64,000 nt of DNA from contig NZ_JWLI01000011.1 of the NCBI RefSeq assembly GCF_000813965.1, positions 214,109 to 278,108 of the forward strand, in the 5' to 3' direction. Shown here one piece after another: positions 18,429 through 27,700 of this stretch (its first letter is position 1; the number at the start of each line of letters is the position of its first letter). The notes under the pieces were generated by a model. It saw only the letters and a list, made by a program, of their open reading frames with translations, was not told the origin of the DNA and made no database searches. This DNA comes from Leisingera sp. ANG-M7 (GTDB lineage: Bacteria > Pseudomonadota > Alphaproteobacteria > Rhodobacterales > Rhodobacteraceae). The translations under genes and the position numbers were made by a program.

Positions 18429-20272
18429 ACATTGGCAACCTGATCGATGCTTTCCGCCCCGCCGACGGGCCGCCGCCGCTCAGGCTGGGGGCCTTCCTGC
18501 GCTGGTGCCTGTCAGGCGCTTGGCCGATGCTGTTTCTGGCTGCTGGGTTTTCGGCACTGGCCGGCGGAATGGAGGCTGGAACGGCCTTTATCCTGGGTAT
18601 GGTTATCGACACGGCAATTGCCAGCGGGCCGCAGCAGTTTTTCTCCGCCGGGAATGTTGCCGTTATTACCTTGGCTCTGGGCTTCTTCCTGTTTGTGCGC
18701 CCGGTGCTGTTTGGCCTGTCGGCTGCATCCAACGCAATCATTGTGCAACCGAATGTGAACCCTTTGGTTCTATCGCGTCTGAACCGATGGACACTTGGAC
18801 AGTCTGTGCGGTTCTTTGACGATGATTTTGTTGGACGTATCGCTCAGAAGCAGATGCAGACAGCAACTGCTGTCACATCGGTCGCGACAGAAATGATCAA
18901 TGTAGTTGCTTTTGCGCTGGCTTCTCTGGCCGGGTCTTTGGCCTTGCTAGGCTCTATTGACTGGCGCGTCACAGGTGTGTTTCTGGCTTGGCTTGTCGCC
19001 TATTTTGCGCTGATCCGCTGGTTCTTGCCGCGCATCCGCAAACGGTCCGGCGCACGGGCCGGGGCGCGGGCGATGGTCACCGGCCAAGTCGTCGACTCGA
19101 TCACCAACATCAAAACGGTGAAGCTGTTTGCCCATGCTGACCATGAGGAGCGTACCGCCCAGGATGCTATGGTGCGTTTTCGCGATAAGTCACTGCATTT
19201 CGGCTACCTCTCCGCCAGCTTCCGTTTCTCTCTGATGTGCCTGGCGGGTGTTTTGCCAGTGCTGCTGATCGGCGCGACGCTGTTTCTTTGGCAGTCAGGG
19301 ACAGCAACGGAAGGTGACATCGTAGCCGCCGGTGCGGTTTCGATCCGCATCGCCCAGATGACAGGCTGGGTCAGTTTCACACTGATGGCGATTTACTCCA
19401 ACGTTGGTGAAATCGAAAACGGCATGAAGACCTTATCTGTCCGTGACAGGGTGGAAGACGTGCCAGGTGCAAAACCGCTGGTGGTCGGCGACGGTGGAAT
19501 TGTCTTTGATCAGGTGGAGTTCGCCTACGGACGCGATGTCGGCGGGGTACAGGGGATCGACCTGACCATTTACCCAGGCGAAAAGCTGGGTATTGTCGGC
19601 GCCTCTGGAGCGGGAAAGTCGACGCTCGTTTCGCTCTTACTCAGGCTCTATGATGAAGAAAAAGGCCGCATATTGATTGATGGGCAGGAGATTTCTGCGG
19701 TCACACAGAATTCTTTGCGCAGCCAGATCGGCATGGTCACGCAGGAGACTGCCATGTTCAATCGGTCTGCGCGGGACAACATCCTGTACGGCCGGCCGGA
19801 CGCCTCAGAGGCCGATATGATTGCCGCGGCCAGGAAAGCTGAGGCGCATGAGTTCATCACTGAACTGGAAGACGGCCAGGGGCGCACAGGCTATGATGCA
19901 CACCTTGGCGAACGTGGTGTGAAACTTTCTGGTGGACAGCGTCAGCGGATAGCCTTGGCCCGTGCGATTCTGAAGGATGCACCAATTCTGGTACTGGATG
20001 AGGCGACCTCGGCACTGGATTCTGAGGTTGAAGCATCGATCCAGGCTGCATTGCACCGAGTGATGGAAGGCAAAACGGTTCTCGCCATTGCGCACCGTCT
20101 TTCGACGCTGAGCGAAATGGACCGGATTGTCGTGATGGAGAAAGGCAGGATCGCAGAAGCCGGCAGCCATCAGGAGCTGCTGGCGAAAGGCGGTCTGTAT
20201 GCTTCCTTCTGGGCGCGTCAATCCGGCGGCTTTATCTGCACGGATGATGAACAAACAGCTGCAGCTGAGTAA
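18425..20272 (+). CDS. ABC transporter half-molecule (second of pair)
   Basis: A 615-residue homologue of its upstream neighbour with the same layout: an N-terminal six-helix permease and a C-terminal ATPase with 'GASGAGKSTLVSLLLRLY', 'LSGGQRQRIALARAIL', 'ILVLDEATSALDSE' and 'IAHRLSTLSEMDRI'. Both ATPase sites of the pair keep the catalytic Glu, so neither is degenerate, unlike TM287/288-type heterodimers. It overlaps the first ABC gene by 4 bp (ATGA). The gene probably arose by tandem duplication. Confidence 0.93.
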   Translation: MNIGNLIDAFRPADGPPPLRLGAFLRWCLSGAWPMLFLAAGFSALAGGMEAGTAFILGMVIDTAIASGPQQFFSAGNVAVITLALGFFLFVRPVLFGLSAASNAIIVQPNVNPLVLSRLNRWTLGQSVRFFDDDFVGRIAQKQMQTATAVTSVATEMINVVAFALASLAGSLALLGSIDWRVTGVFLAWLVAYFALIRWFLPRIRKRSGARAGARAMVTGQVVDSITNIKTVKLFAHADHEERTAQDAMVRFRDKSLHFGYLSASFRFSLMCLAGVLPVLLIGATLFLWQSGTATEGDIVAAGAVSIRIAQMTGWVSFTLMAIYSNVGEIENGMKTLSVRDRVEDVPGAKPLVVGDGGIVFDQVEFAYGRDVGGVQGIDLTIYPGEKLGIVGASGAGKSTLVSLLLRLYDEEKGRILIDGQEISAVTQNSLRSQIGMVTQETAMFNRSARDNILYGRPDASEADMIAAARKAEAHEFITELEDGQGRTGYDAHLGERGVKLSGGQRQRIALARAILKDAPILVLDEATSALDSEVEASIQAALHRVMEGKTVLAIAHRLSTLSEMDRIVVMEKGRIAEAGSHQELLAKGGLYASFWARQSGGFICTDDEQTAAAE

Positions 20273-20326
20273 TCATTCTGGCGCATTTTGCTTTTGCTGG
20301 CAGGATTGCCGGGGTAATGAGCGCCC

Positions 20327-21574
20327 ATGACTGACGCAGCCAGAACCACAGCAACGATCAGCCGGCTGGGCCATCAAGGCGATGGCGTGGCCGACGGTCC
20401 CTTGTTCGCCCCACGGACCCTCCCGGGAGAGCTTGTCACCGGTGTAGCGGAGGGCAGCCGCCTGACACAGGTCCGAATTGAAACTCCGTCTGAACACCGG
20501 GTGCAGCCGCCCTGCCGCCACTACAAGGCTTGCGGCGGATGTCAGCTTCAGCACGCCAGCGACGCCTTTGTGGCAAAATGGAAAACGGACGTGGTCTGCA
20601 ATGCTCTGACCGCGCAAGGCCTGGAAACGGAGTTCCGTCCGATTCTGACCTCGCCGCCCCAGTCCCGCCGCCGCGCGACGCTGGCAGTGCGGCGCACCAA
20701 GAAGGGGGCCATGGCCGGTTTTCACGGTCAGGCATCTGATGTGATCACCGAGATTCCGGATTGCCAGCTATTGGATCCAGAACTGCTGGCAGCTATTCCG
20801 GTGGCGGAGGCATTGGCGTTGGCAGGTGCCAGCCGGAAAGCGCCGCTGGCAGTTACAGTGACCGCTTCGGATGCCGGCCTTGATATCCTGGTCCGCAACG
20901 GCAAACCGCTTGATGGCCCCCTGCGGATCGAACTTGCACAGCTTGCCGAGAAACACGGGATTGCGCGGCTGACTTGGGAGGACGAGCCCGTTGCGATGGA
21001 GCAGCCGCCTGTGCAGCCCTTTGGCACTGCGCAAGTTTGCCCGCCCCCTGGCGCCTTCTTGCAGGCTACCCGTGAAGGCGAGGCCGCTTTGCTGGCTGCG
21101 GTTCAGGATATCATCAAGGGCGCCAAGCGGATCGTGGACCTGTTTGCTGGTTGTGGCACCTTCTCGTTGCCACTGGCACAAGCGGCGGAAGTGCATGCGG
21201 TTGAAGGCGAGCGGGAGATGGTCAGGGCACTGGATGCAGGCTGGCGCAAGGCAAAGGGGCTGAAAAAGGTCACCATCGAAGCCCGTGATCTGTTTCGCAA
21301 TCCCTTGCTGTCAGAGGACCTCAATCCTTTTGGCGCCGCCTTTGAAGCCGCCGTGATCGATCCGCCGAGAGCCGGAGCAGAGGCACAGGTGGCGCAGTTG
21401 GCCAAAGCTCGGACACCGGTGATCGCCTATGTGTCTTGCAATCCAGTCAGCTTTGCCCGGGATGCAAAGGCGTTAGTCGAGGCTGGCTACTCTCTGGACT
21501 GGGTTCAGGTTGTTGACCAGTTTCGCTGGTCAGCCCATACCGAGCTAGCTGCAAAATTCGCCCTGAAAGACTAA
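20327..21574 (+). CDS. RumA-type SAM-dependent RNA uracil methyltransferase
   Basis: A 415-residue enzyme of the RumA/TrmA class that makes 5-methyluridine in 23S rRNA or tRNA. An Fe-S cluster motif is visible at about residues 65-75 ('CRHYKACGGCQLQH', with a further Cys at 'DCQLLDPE'). The Rossmann SAM site is 'VDLFAGCGTFSLPLA', and 'AYVSCNPVSFARDA' carries the catalytic Cys with 'DPPRAGAE' upstream. There is a TRAM-like N-terminus ('ISRLGHQGDGVADGPLFAPRTLPGE'). The exact target position is not fixed by sequence. The sodium channel gene starts 1 bp after its stop. Confidence 0.93.
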   Translation: MTDAARTTATISRLGHQGDGVADGPLFAPRTLPGELVTGVAEGSRLTQVRIETPSEHRVQPPCRHYKACGGCQLQHASDAFVAKWKTDVVCNALTAQGLETEFRPILTSPPQSRRRATLAVRRTKKGAMAGFHGQASDVITEIPDCQLLDPELLAAIPVAEALALAGASRKAPLAVTVTASDAGLDILVRNGKPLDGPLRIELAQLAEKHGIARLTWEDEPVAMEQPPVQPFGTAQVCPPPGAFLQATREGEAALLAAVQDIIKGAKRIVDLFAGCGTFSLPLAQAAEVHAVEGEREMVRALDAGWRKAKGLKKVTIEARDLFRNPLLSEDLNPFGAAFEAAVIDPPRAGAEAQVAQLAKARTPVIAYVSCNPVSFARDAKALVEAGYSLDWVQVVDQFRWSAHTELAAKFALKD

Positions 21575-21575
21575 G

Positions 21576-22385
21576 ATGACGGATATTCAAGTGATGACAC
21601 CGACCCGCCGCATGGAAGCCATTCTGGATAGCAGCCGTTTTGGCCGCTTCATCACTGCCGTTATATTGATCAATGCGGTTACCTTGGGCCTTGAGACGTC
21701 CCCGTCCGTGATGGCTAAGTTGGGCGGGCTTATCCACTTGATCGACAAAATCTGCTTGTCGATCTTCGTTGTTGAGATCCTGGCCAAGCTGCTGGTGCGG
21801 CGGCTGCGGTTTTTTCTGAGCGGTTGGAACGTTTTTGATTTTGTGATTGTTGGCATCGCTCTTGCACCCGGTACGCAGGGCCTGTCGGTCCTTCGAGCGC
21901 TGCGGATCCTGCGGGTGTTGCGGGTAATCTCTGTTGCACCGCGGCTGCGCCGGGTCGTCGAGGGATTTATCACCGCACTGCCCGGGATGGGCTCGGTGTT
22001 TCTGCTGATGGCGATTATCTTTTACATCGGCTCTGTTATCTCAACAAAGCTGTTCGGTCAGGATTTTCCGGAATGGTTCGGAAATCTCGGCCTCAGCGCC
22101 TATTCGTTGTTCCAGATCATGACACTGGAAAGCTGGTCGATGGGAATCGTGCGTCCGGTGATGGAAGTTCATCCGCATGCTTGGGCATTCTTTGTGCCGT
22201 TCATCATGGTCACGACATTTGCAGTGGTGAACCTTCTGGTCGGCCTGATTGTGAACTCGATGCAGGACGCCCACGGTGAAGAAGAAGGTGAGCGCACAGA
22301 TGCTTACCGGGATGAGGTGCTGAGCCGGCTGGAAGCAATTGAGCAAAAGCTATCCAATCAGCCGGTTCAGGACAGGAAATTGTGA
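21576..22385 (+). CDS. Bacterial voltage-gated sodium channel (NavBac)
   Basis: A 269-residue single-domain ion channel that would assemble as a homotetramer. S1-S3 occupy about residues 20-105. The S4 voltage sensor has regularly spaced arginines ('RALRILRVLRVISVAPRLRR'). The pore selectivity filter reads TLESWSM with Glu at 185, as in characterised marine Nav channels. S6 is 'FVPFIMVTTFAVVNLLVGLIVNSM'. A C-terminal coiled coil ('EEEGERTDAYRDEVLSRLEAIEQKL') should tetramerise. The ATG lies 1 bp after the methyltransferase stop. Such channels usually support motility or pH and sodium homeostasis; its role here is inferred. Confidence 0.92.
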   Translation: MTDIQVMTPTRRMEAILDSSRFGRFITAVILINAVTLGLETSPSVMAKLGGLIHLIDKICLSIFVVEILAKLLVRRLRFFLSGWNVFDFVIVGIALAPGTQGLSVLRALRILRVLRVISVAPRLRRVVEGFITALPGMGSVFLLMAIIFYIGSVISTKLFGQDFPEWFGNLGLSAYSLFQIMTLESWSMGIVRPVMEVHPHAWAFFVPFIMVTTFAVVNLLVGLIVNSMQDAHGEEEGERTDAYRDEVLSRLEAIEQKLSNQPVQDRKL

Positions 22386-22451
22386 ATTTCCTTAACAGCA
22401 TTTTCGCGTTAAAGCCTGAATAGAGGCACAAGAAAAATACAGGCTGGGACA

Positions 22452-22979
22452 ATGAACAGAAGGGCATTTGGCATTAGTGCGGCCGTGAGCCTTGCGCTGG
22501 CCGGTTGCAGCACCACCGGCAGCACAGTAAGCAGGTTCAAATCTTACGATGGTCCGCAGGTCACTTCGATCGTGATCAATAAAGGCGCGCGTAAGCTGTA
22601 CCTGATGCACAACGATGAAATCTTGCGAGAATACAAGGTGGATCTGGGATTTGCCCCGCTCGGACCCAAACGGTTTGAGGGTGATGGCAAAACACCTGAA
22701 GGCACTTATTTGATCAATCGGCGCAATCCGAACAGCCGTTACCATCTGTCGGTAGGCATTTCGTATCCAAACAATCAGGATCGCGCCCTTGCGCAGGCCA
22801 ACGGTAAGCGGCCAGGCGGGGAAATCTTCATCCACGGTCAGCCAAACAACCCCAAGGAGCGCAAGCGCGCAGCCCGGGTTGATGACTGGACAGCCGGCTG
22901 TATCGCTGTCACCAACGAGGAAATCGAAGAGATTTATGCGATGGTGCAGGACGGCACAACTATCGCACTGCGGCCCTGA
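22452..22979 (+). CDS. L,D-transpeptidase lipoprotein (YkuD family)
   Basis: A 175-residue YkuD-type L,D-transpeptidase that crosslinks peptidoglycan or attaches proteins to it. The N-terminus 'SLALAGCSTTGS' ends in a lipobox-type Cys, so it is probably a lipoprotein. The catalytic motif is 'IHGQPNN' plus 'DWTAGCIAVTNEEIEEIY' with the nucleophile Cys in GCIAV. A terminator follows its stop. A second YkuD gene lies 0.7 kb downstream. Confidence 0.92.
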   Translation: MNRRAFGISAAVSLALAGCSTTGSTVSRFKSYDGPQVTSIVINKGARKLYLMHNDEILREYKVDLGFAPLGPKRFEGDGKTPEGTYLINRRNPNSRYHLSVGISYPNNQDRALAQANGKRPGGEIFIHGQPNNPKERKRAARVDDWTAGCIAVTNEEIEEIYAMVQDGTTIALRP

Positions 22980-23000
22980 TTTACGGAAACTGCCAAAACA

Positions 23001-23034
23001 AAAAGGTCCGGCGCGTCAGCGTCGGACCTTTTTT
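23001..23034. terminator. Bidirectional intrinsic terminator
   Basis: The stem AAAAAGGTCCG...CGGACCTTTTTT has a G-U closing pair, a 4-nt loop (GTCA) and T runs on both strands. It lies between the converging L,D-transpeptidase and CAP-domain genes and serves both. Confidence 0.88.
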
Positions 23035-23067
23035 GTTTGGAACCGTTTCAATTCTAAGCGCAGTGGG

Positions 23068-23550
23068 TTAGCTGCCCATCACCAGCGTCCACCAGATCTT
23101 GCCGTTCGGTTCCTGGAACCAGGAAAAGCCCATGTTTTTAGCCTTGGGATCCAGAACCACAGCACGGGTGGCTGGTTTTTCCAGCCAGGCAGTCAAGGTT
23201 TGCTGCTCATTCTCGTAGGTTTCAGAGATGTTTTCACCCAGCAATGTGCCAGCGTAACCTGCACGTGCGACCCGGTCCAACGGCGACGACCCATCAGACC
23301 CGAAATGCCAGGGCCGGTTCTGCACAGACATATCGCGAGAGTGAGTCGCAGCAGCAGCGGTAAGCTCGGCGTTCAGCTGAACCGTCTGCGCACCGGCAGC
23401 CTGGCGCAGCGCATTGATCGAGTCGAGCATTCGCAGCTGCACCTTGTCTGCGTTCCTTATGCGGTAGGACCCGCCGGATTCTGATGACGGTGTGCAGGCC
23501 GCCGCCAGAGTTAGAATTGCAGCAGCCATCAGCAGAAAAACGCGATTCAT
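23068..23550 (-). CDS. CAP-domain lipoprotein (SCP/PR-1 family)
   Basis: A 160-residue secreted protein. 'LLMAAAILTLAAACTPSS' is a lipoprotein signal with Cys at the lipobox. The CAP fold is supported by 'LRMLDSINALRQAAGAQTVQLN', 'AAATHSRDMSVQNRPWHFGSDG', 'GENI' and 'WLEKPATRAVVLDPKAKNMGF', including the His and Glu of the CAP cavity (H in 'WHFG', E in 'GENI'). Bacterial CAP proteins are mostly uncharacterised cell-envelope proteins. The ATG at 23550 is chosen over 23583 because it starts directly at the signal peptide 'MNRVFLL'. Nearby L,D-transpeptidases suggest a peptidoglycan context. Confidence 0.87.
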   Translation of the reverse strand: MNRVFLLMAAAILTLAAACTPSSESGGSYRIRNADKVQLRMLDSINALRQAAGAQTVQLNAELTAAAATHSRDMSVQNRPWHFGSDGSSPLDRVARAGYAGTLLGENISETYENEQQTLTAWLEKPATRAVVLDPKAKNMGFSWFQEPNGKIWWTLVMGS

Positions 23551-23720
23551 AATGCTCTCTCGCTCTATCAGTCGCTGATGCATTTATCCTTCCTGTGGCA
23601 GCTGTGCAAACGGGCCGGCAAAATTATGCAGACTTGGCCGCCGGATTGATTTGCGACTGCGGCTTTCCGGCCATAAAATGCTGCAATCTAGGATACTGAA
23701 AGCGCAAGTTGGAAGATGTG

Positions 23721-24338
23721 ATGTCCCGAAAACCATTTGAAATCTTCAGCCGGAGGCGGTTCCTTGCCGGAAGTGCTGCCTTGATCTCCTCTTCGGCGCT
23801 GGCGCAAGAGGACCCTGATAACGTTGAGCAGGCTTATGATCCCTTGCGGCCGCCGCCAGAGCCGGAACCGCCGGTACAGCGTAACATTTCTGCTTTCCGG
23901 GCAAAATCCTGGCGGCCATATTTCGACAATTTGCGCAGTGGAGCGATTCTAGTCGATATCGACAGTCGGGCGCTGCACTACTGGTCCGCGGACGAAAACA
24001 CTTACAAGCTGTTCCCGTCATCGGTTCCGCTTTCAGACGATCTGACACGCCGCGGCCGCACCCAGGTTGTGCGCAAGGTGGAGGGACCAAGCTGGGCGCC
24101 AACACCCAATATGCGGAAGCGAAACCCGGAATGGCCTGCCTATATTCCGCCGGGCCCGGATAATCCGCTGGGTACCCATGCGCTGTACCTGGGGTGGAAG
24201 TATTACCGGATCCACGGAACCCACGATACGCGCAAGATAGGACGCAAGTCGTCGAACGGTTGCATCGGGCTTTACAATGAGCATATAGCCGAGCTGTTCA
24301 GCCTGGCAAAAGTCGGCACCCAGGTGTTGCTTATTTGA
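23721..24338 (+). CDS. L,D-transpeptidase (YkuD family), second copy
   Basis: A 205-residue exported L,D-transpeptidase. 'SRRRFLAGSAALISSSALAQ' is a Tat-like signal peptide with a cleavage site at ALA-Q. A Pro-rich spacer 'PLRPPPEPEPPVQ' follows. The YkuD domain has 'IHGTHDTRKIGRKSSNGCIGLYNEHIAELF', which carries the His and the catalytic Cys. The ATG at 23721 follows GGAAG. It differs from the upstream LDT in signal type and in the longer N-terminal spacer, so it is not a recent duplicate. Confidence 0.9.
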   Translation: MSRKPFEIFSRRRFLAGSAALISSSALAQEDPDNVEQAYDPLRPPPEPEPPVQRNISAFRAKSWRPYFDNLRSGAILVDIDSRALHYWSADENTYKLFPSSVPLSDDLTRRGRTQVVRKVEGPSWAPTPNMRKRNPEWPAYIPPGPDNPLGTHALYLGWKYYRIHGTHDTRKIGRKSSNGCIGLYNEHIAELFSLAKVGTQVLLI

Positions 24339-24476
24339 CGACACGCGGCGGGGCGCTAAGCTGTTAACTATAACAAGCAATTGCAATCCCGCGTTTTTGC
24401 TGGTTAGAAAAAAATACGAGGTAAGTCTTGGGTGCGCGGTTCAGATGTTTGATCCGCGCAAATTCTGGAGGTTAAC

Positions 24477-24659
24477 ATGAAAAAACTCGTTATCGCTGCT
24501 GCGCTGACCGCTGCTGCTTCCACCGCCACTGCTGGCAACCTGTCCGAGCCGGTTGTTGAACCGCCGGTCATCGTGGAAGAAGCACAGGGTTCTTCCAGCG
24601 GCATCCTGCTGCCGCTGCTGCTGCTGGTTCTGGTTGGCGCAGCTGTTGCATCGAACTAA
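24477..24659 (+). CDS. Small secreted peptide with C-terminal hydrophobic segment
   Basis: A 60-residue protein. 'MKKLVIAAALTAAASTATAG' is a Sec signal peptide. After cleavage a short region 'NLSEPVVEPPVIVEEAQGSSS' leads to one hydrophobic C-terminal segment ('GILLPLLLLVLVGAAVASN'), so the mature product is about 40 residues and probably membrane-anchored. No motif is recognised. A strong GGAGG ribosome site, an upstream UTR hairpin (GCGCGG/CCGCGC) and a strong terminator frame it, which suggests abundant expression as a single gene. I recall similar peptides in Rhodobacteraceae but cannot verify it. Confidence 0.8.
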   Translation: MKKLVIAAALTAAASTATAGNLSEPVVEPPVIVEEAQGSSSGILLPLLLLVLVGAAVASN

Positions 24660-24678
24660 TTTCGATACACGGTTACTG

Positions 24679-24708
24679 AAAAGGCGGTGGTTTTCCACCG
24701 CCTTTTTT
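24679..24708. terminator. Intrinsic terminator of the small-peptide gene
   Basis: A 12-bp stem (AAAAGGCGGTGG / CCACCGCCTTTT) with a TTTT loop and a six-T tail (24703-24708) lies 20 bp after the stop. It also separates the gene from the convergent kinase/M23/PLP fusion gene. Confidence 0.92.
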
Positions 24709-24737
24709 GTTGCCTAATAGAATTGAAGGAGGGACTG

Positions 24738-27700
24738 TCAGGCCGCCTCCACCTCCTGCAGAATGCTATCCAAGGTTTTGACGATCATGTCAGTGTCGCT
24801 AGACTCTATGGTCAGTGGCGGCCGAATTTTCAGGATATTGTCCTTGGAGCCTTCGCTTCCAATCAGGATCCGGTAATCCCGCATCCGGTTTTTGACATAG
24901 GAACAGATCTCTGTGGCTTGGGAGCCGTCCGGGTTGATCAGCTCTAGCCCAAGGAACAGCCCCATACCGCGGACGTCGCCGACGCAGGCATATTTCTGTT
25001 CCAGAGTTTTCAGGCCTTCAATCAGTTGCTCGCCCAGTAAACGGGCGTTTTCCTGCAGGCCCTCGTCATCCACGATATCCAGAACCTCTTTTCCAATCCG
25101 GCAAGAGAGTGTCGAGCCGCCGAAGGTGGAAAAGAACTCAATCCCGTTGTCGAAGCTTTCTGCAATTGCCTTGGTCGTCACAAGAACGCCTAACGGATGG
25201 CCGTTGCCGATTGGCTTGCCCAGAACGACAATGTCCGGCAGGGCGCCTTGATGCTCGAAACCGAAATAGCAGTCGCCAAGCCGCCCCAGTCCGGTCTGCA
25301 CTTCATCTGCAATGCAGACACCGCCCGCATTGCGGATTTTTTCATAAACCGTGGGCAAATACCCTTTGGGCGGAATGATTTGCCCGCCAACTGACGGAAA
25401 GGTTTCCGCGATGAAACCGGCCACACCGTGACCCTTTTCCTGAAGGCGATCGACCGCTGCGTCTACAAGGCCTGCGTATTTTTGTGCCCGGTCCGGATCA
25501 TCTCGGCGGAAAGAGCCGCGGTAATCATCGGCAACTTCAATTAGCTCCACCCAGTCAGCCTGCCCGATCCCGCCGGGTTTGTTGAATTTGTAGGCAGAGA
25601 TGCTGATCGCACCGGTGGTGTTGCCGTGATAGCCGTGATCTGGCGTCACCATGCCTTTGGCGCCGGTGTGCGCCCGCGCGAGGCGCAAGGCCAGTTCGTT
25701 TGCCTCTGTCCCCGAGTTGACAAAGAAGCAGACCTCGAAATGATCGGGCATCTTGGACAGTACTTTGTCGGCAAAGGCGGTTTGTGCCGGATGCAGGTAA
25801 CGGGTGTTGGAGTTCATCCGTTTCAACTGATCCGCAGCAACGGCTTGGATGCGCGGGTGGGCGTGTCCCACATGCGGCACGTTGTTGTAGGCATCCAGAT
25901 ACGGCCGCCCCCATTCGTCAAACAGGTGGTGCTTCCAGCCGCGCACCAGCATCACCGGGTCGGTGTAAGTCAGGCTCAGGTTGCCACCGAAATGCGCGCG
26001 GCGTCCTGCCAAAACGCTGTCCTTGCTGGTCGGCTTATAAAGGACCTTCTCTTTCGGCAGATTGAGCAACGCCGCAGGGTTAGGGCACAGTGCGCGCCAT
26101 AGATACATCTCGTCCGGATCGCCGACGCCAGGCCAGTCGGCTTCAATCCCATCGGTGGTCAGCGCCAGCTGGAAATGAACATGCGGTGCCCATCCGCCAT
26201 TTTGGCTGGCATCTCCAAGACGGCAGAATTCTTCTCCCTTTTCGACAGTATCACCCGGTTTCAAGCGGTCCAGAAACTCAGGATCCAGATGGCCGTATAA
26301 AGTGAAGAAGGAATCGCCCCCGGGTGTTTCATGACGCAGGATGATCACCCCGCCGTAGTCCAGATGCCCGCTACGGTATTCAGCGACAACCACTTCACCT
26401 CGCAGCGGTGCAAACATCGCAGTCCCGGCCCGCGCGAAAGCATCGACTGCCAGATGAACCGTGCGTCTGTTGCTGGCTTTCCATGGCCCCCTGCTGAAGG
26501 CTGCATCCGTGTAAATCAGCCTGGGCTCATGGTAATAGCCCAGCCAGATCCGGCCGCGGTCTTCGAACTCGGCGCCGACCTGGGCTGCCTCTTCCTGAGG
26601 CATGTGGAAGGGATTCTGCGGCCAAGTTGATTGTTCCACCGACAGCGATCCCATCGGAGCTTCTGCCAGGTCTTCTCCCAAGAGGGGGGCGAAATTGCCG
26701 CGTTCCTGTTCAATCCATGCCATGATTCGGTCTGCTCCATCGACCACGGGCAAGCCGCAGGCCGCGCGCAGCCGGGCATTCAGCAACCCGCCATGCAGCG
26801 CATTGCCCTCAAGGAACCGCCAGGCTGGCGCTTGTGAGACTGTTACATAGGGATCGTCCGGATTCTCCGCGGCCATGAGTGTGGAGTTCACCACACTCAC
26901 TGCAAGCCGCATCCGCAGAAGCGGCCAGACCATGTCCAATTCGACGGCGGTCAGCGGGCAGGCCTCATGATACCCTGTAACCAGCGATGCAAGGGCTGCT
27001 TCCGGTGCCGGGTGATCCAGAACGATGTAGGCTGCGGCAATTGCTAGATCGCAAACGCGAGGTGCCGCGCACATGTCGCCTAGGTCGATCAGCCCGGATA
27101 CATGCCGAGGTGCGTTCAATTCACCAGCCACCATGATGTTGTAATCATTCGCATCGTTGTGGATGGCTTGTTTGGGGAGCTTCGCCAATACAGGCTCTAA
27201 CTTGGCAAACTCCGTAGAAATGTCGTCCAGGATGGCGAGGCGCTCTGGGGGTGTGATGCATGAAAGCTCTTCAGTGATCCATCCCGCCCGCATAAGGTCC
27301 CATTTGAAATCGCGTTCAAGACCTTCGTGGCGGAAGTCTGCCAGCGCCTTGGCCGCACCGCCCAAGACCCTGCCGACCTCTTGGATCAGCGCATCGCTTT
27401 TCGGCTCTGCTTTGGCATAACAACGCCCCGGCAATTGGTTCAGGAGCCAAACCAGCCGGTACTGGCCGCTTTCATCCGGCAGGGTCAGAAGTGACTGTCC
27501 GGATGGCGATGCAATGACCCGCGGGCAGGGCAGGTCAGGCTGGCGTTCCGCGATATGCTCGAAGGCCTTCACTTGCATGTCGACCAGCCATTCGTCGCAA
27601 CCGGGACGCATAGCTTTCAGGATATAACCTTGGCCGTTCTGTCCTTTGGCCAGGAAATTCAGGTCGTACTCGCCGTCCAGGCGGGTCAGTTCCGCCTCAA

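Noticed and set aside
18425..20272. A degenerate ATPase in the second ABC half-transporter
   Set aside because: Walker A, signature, Walker B Glu and H-loop are all intact.
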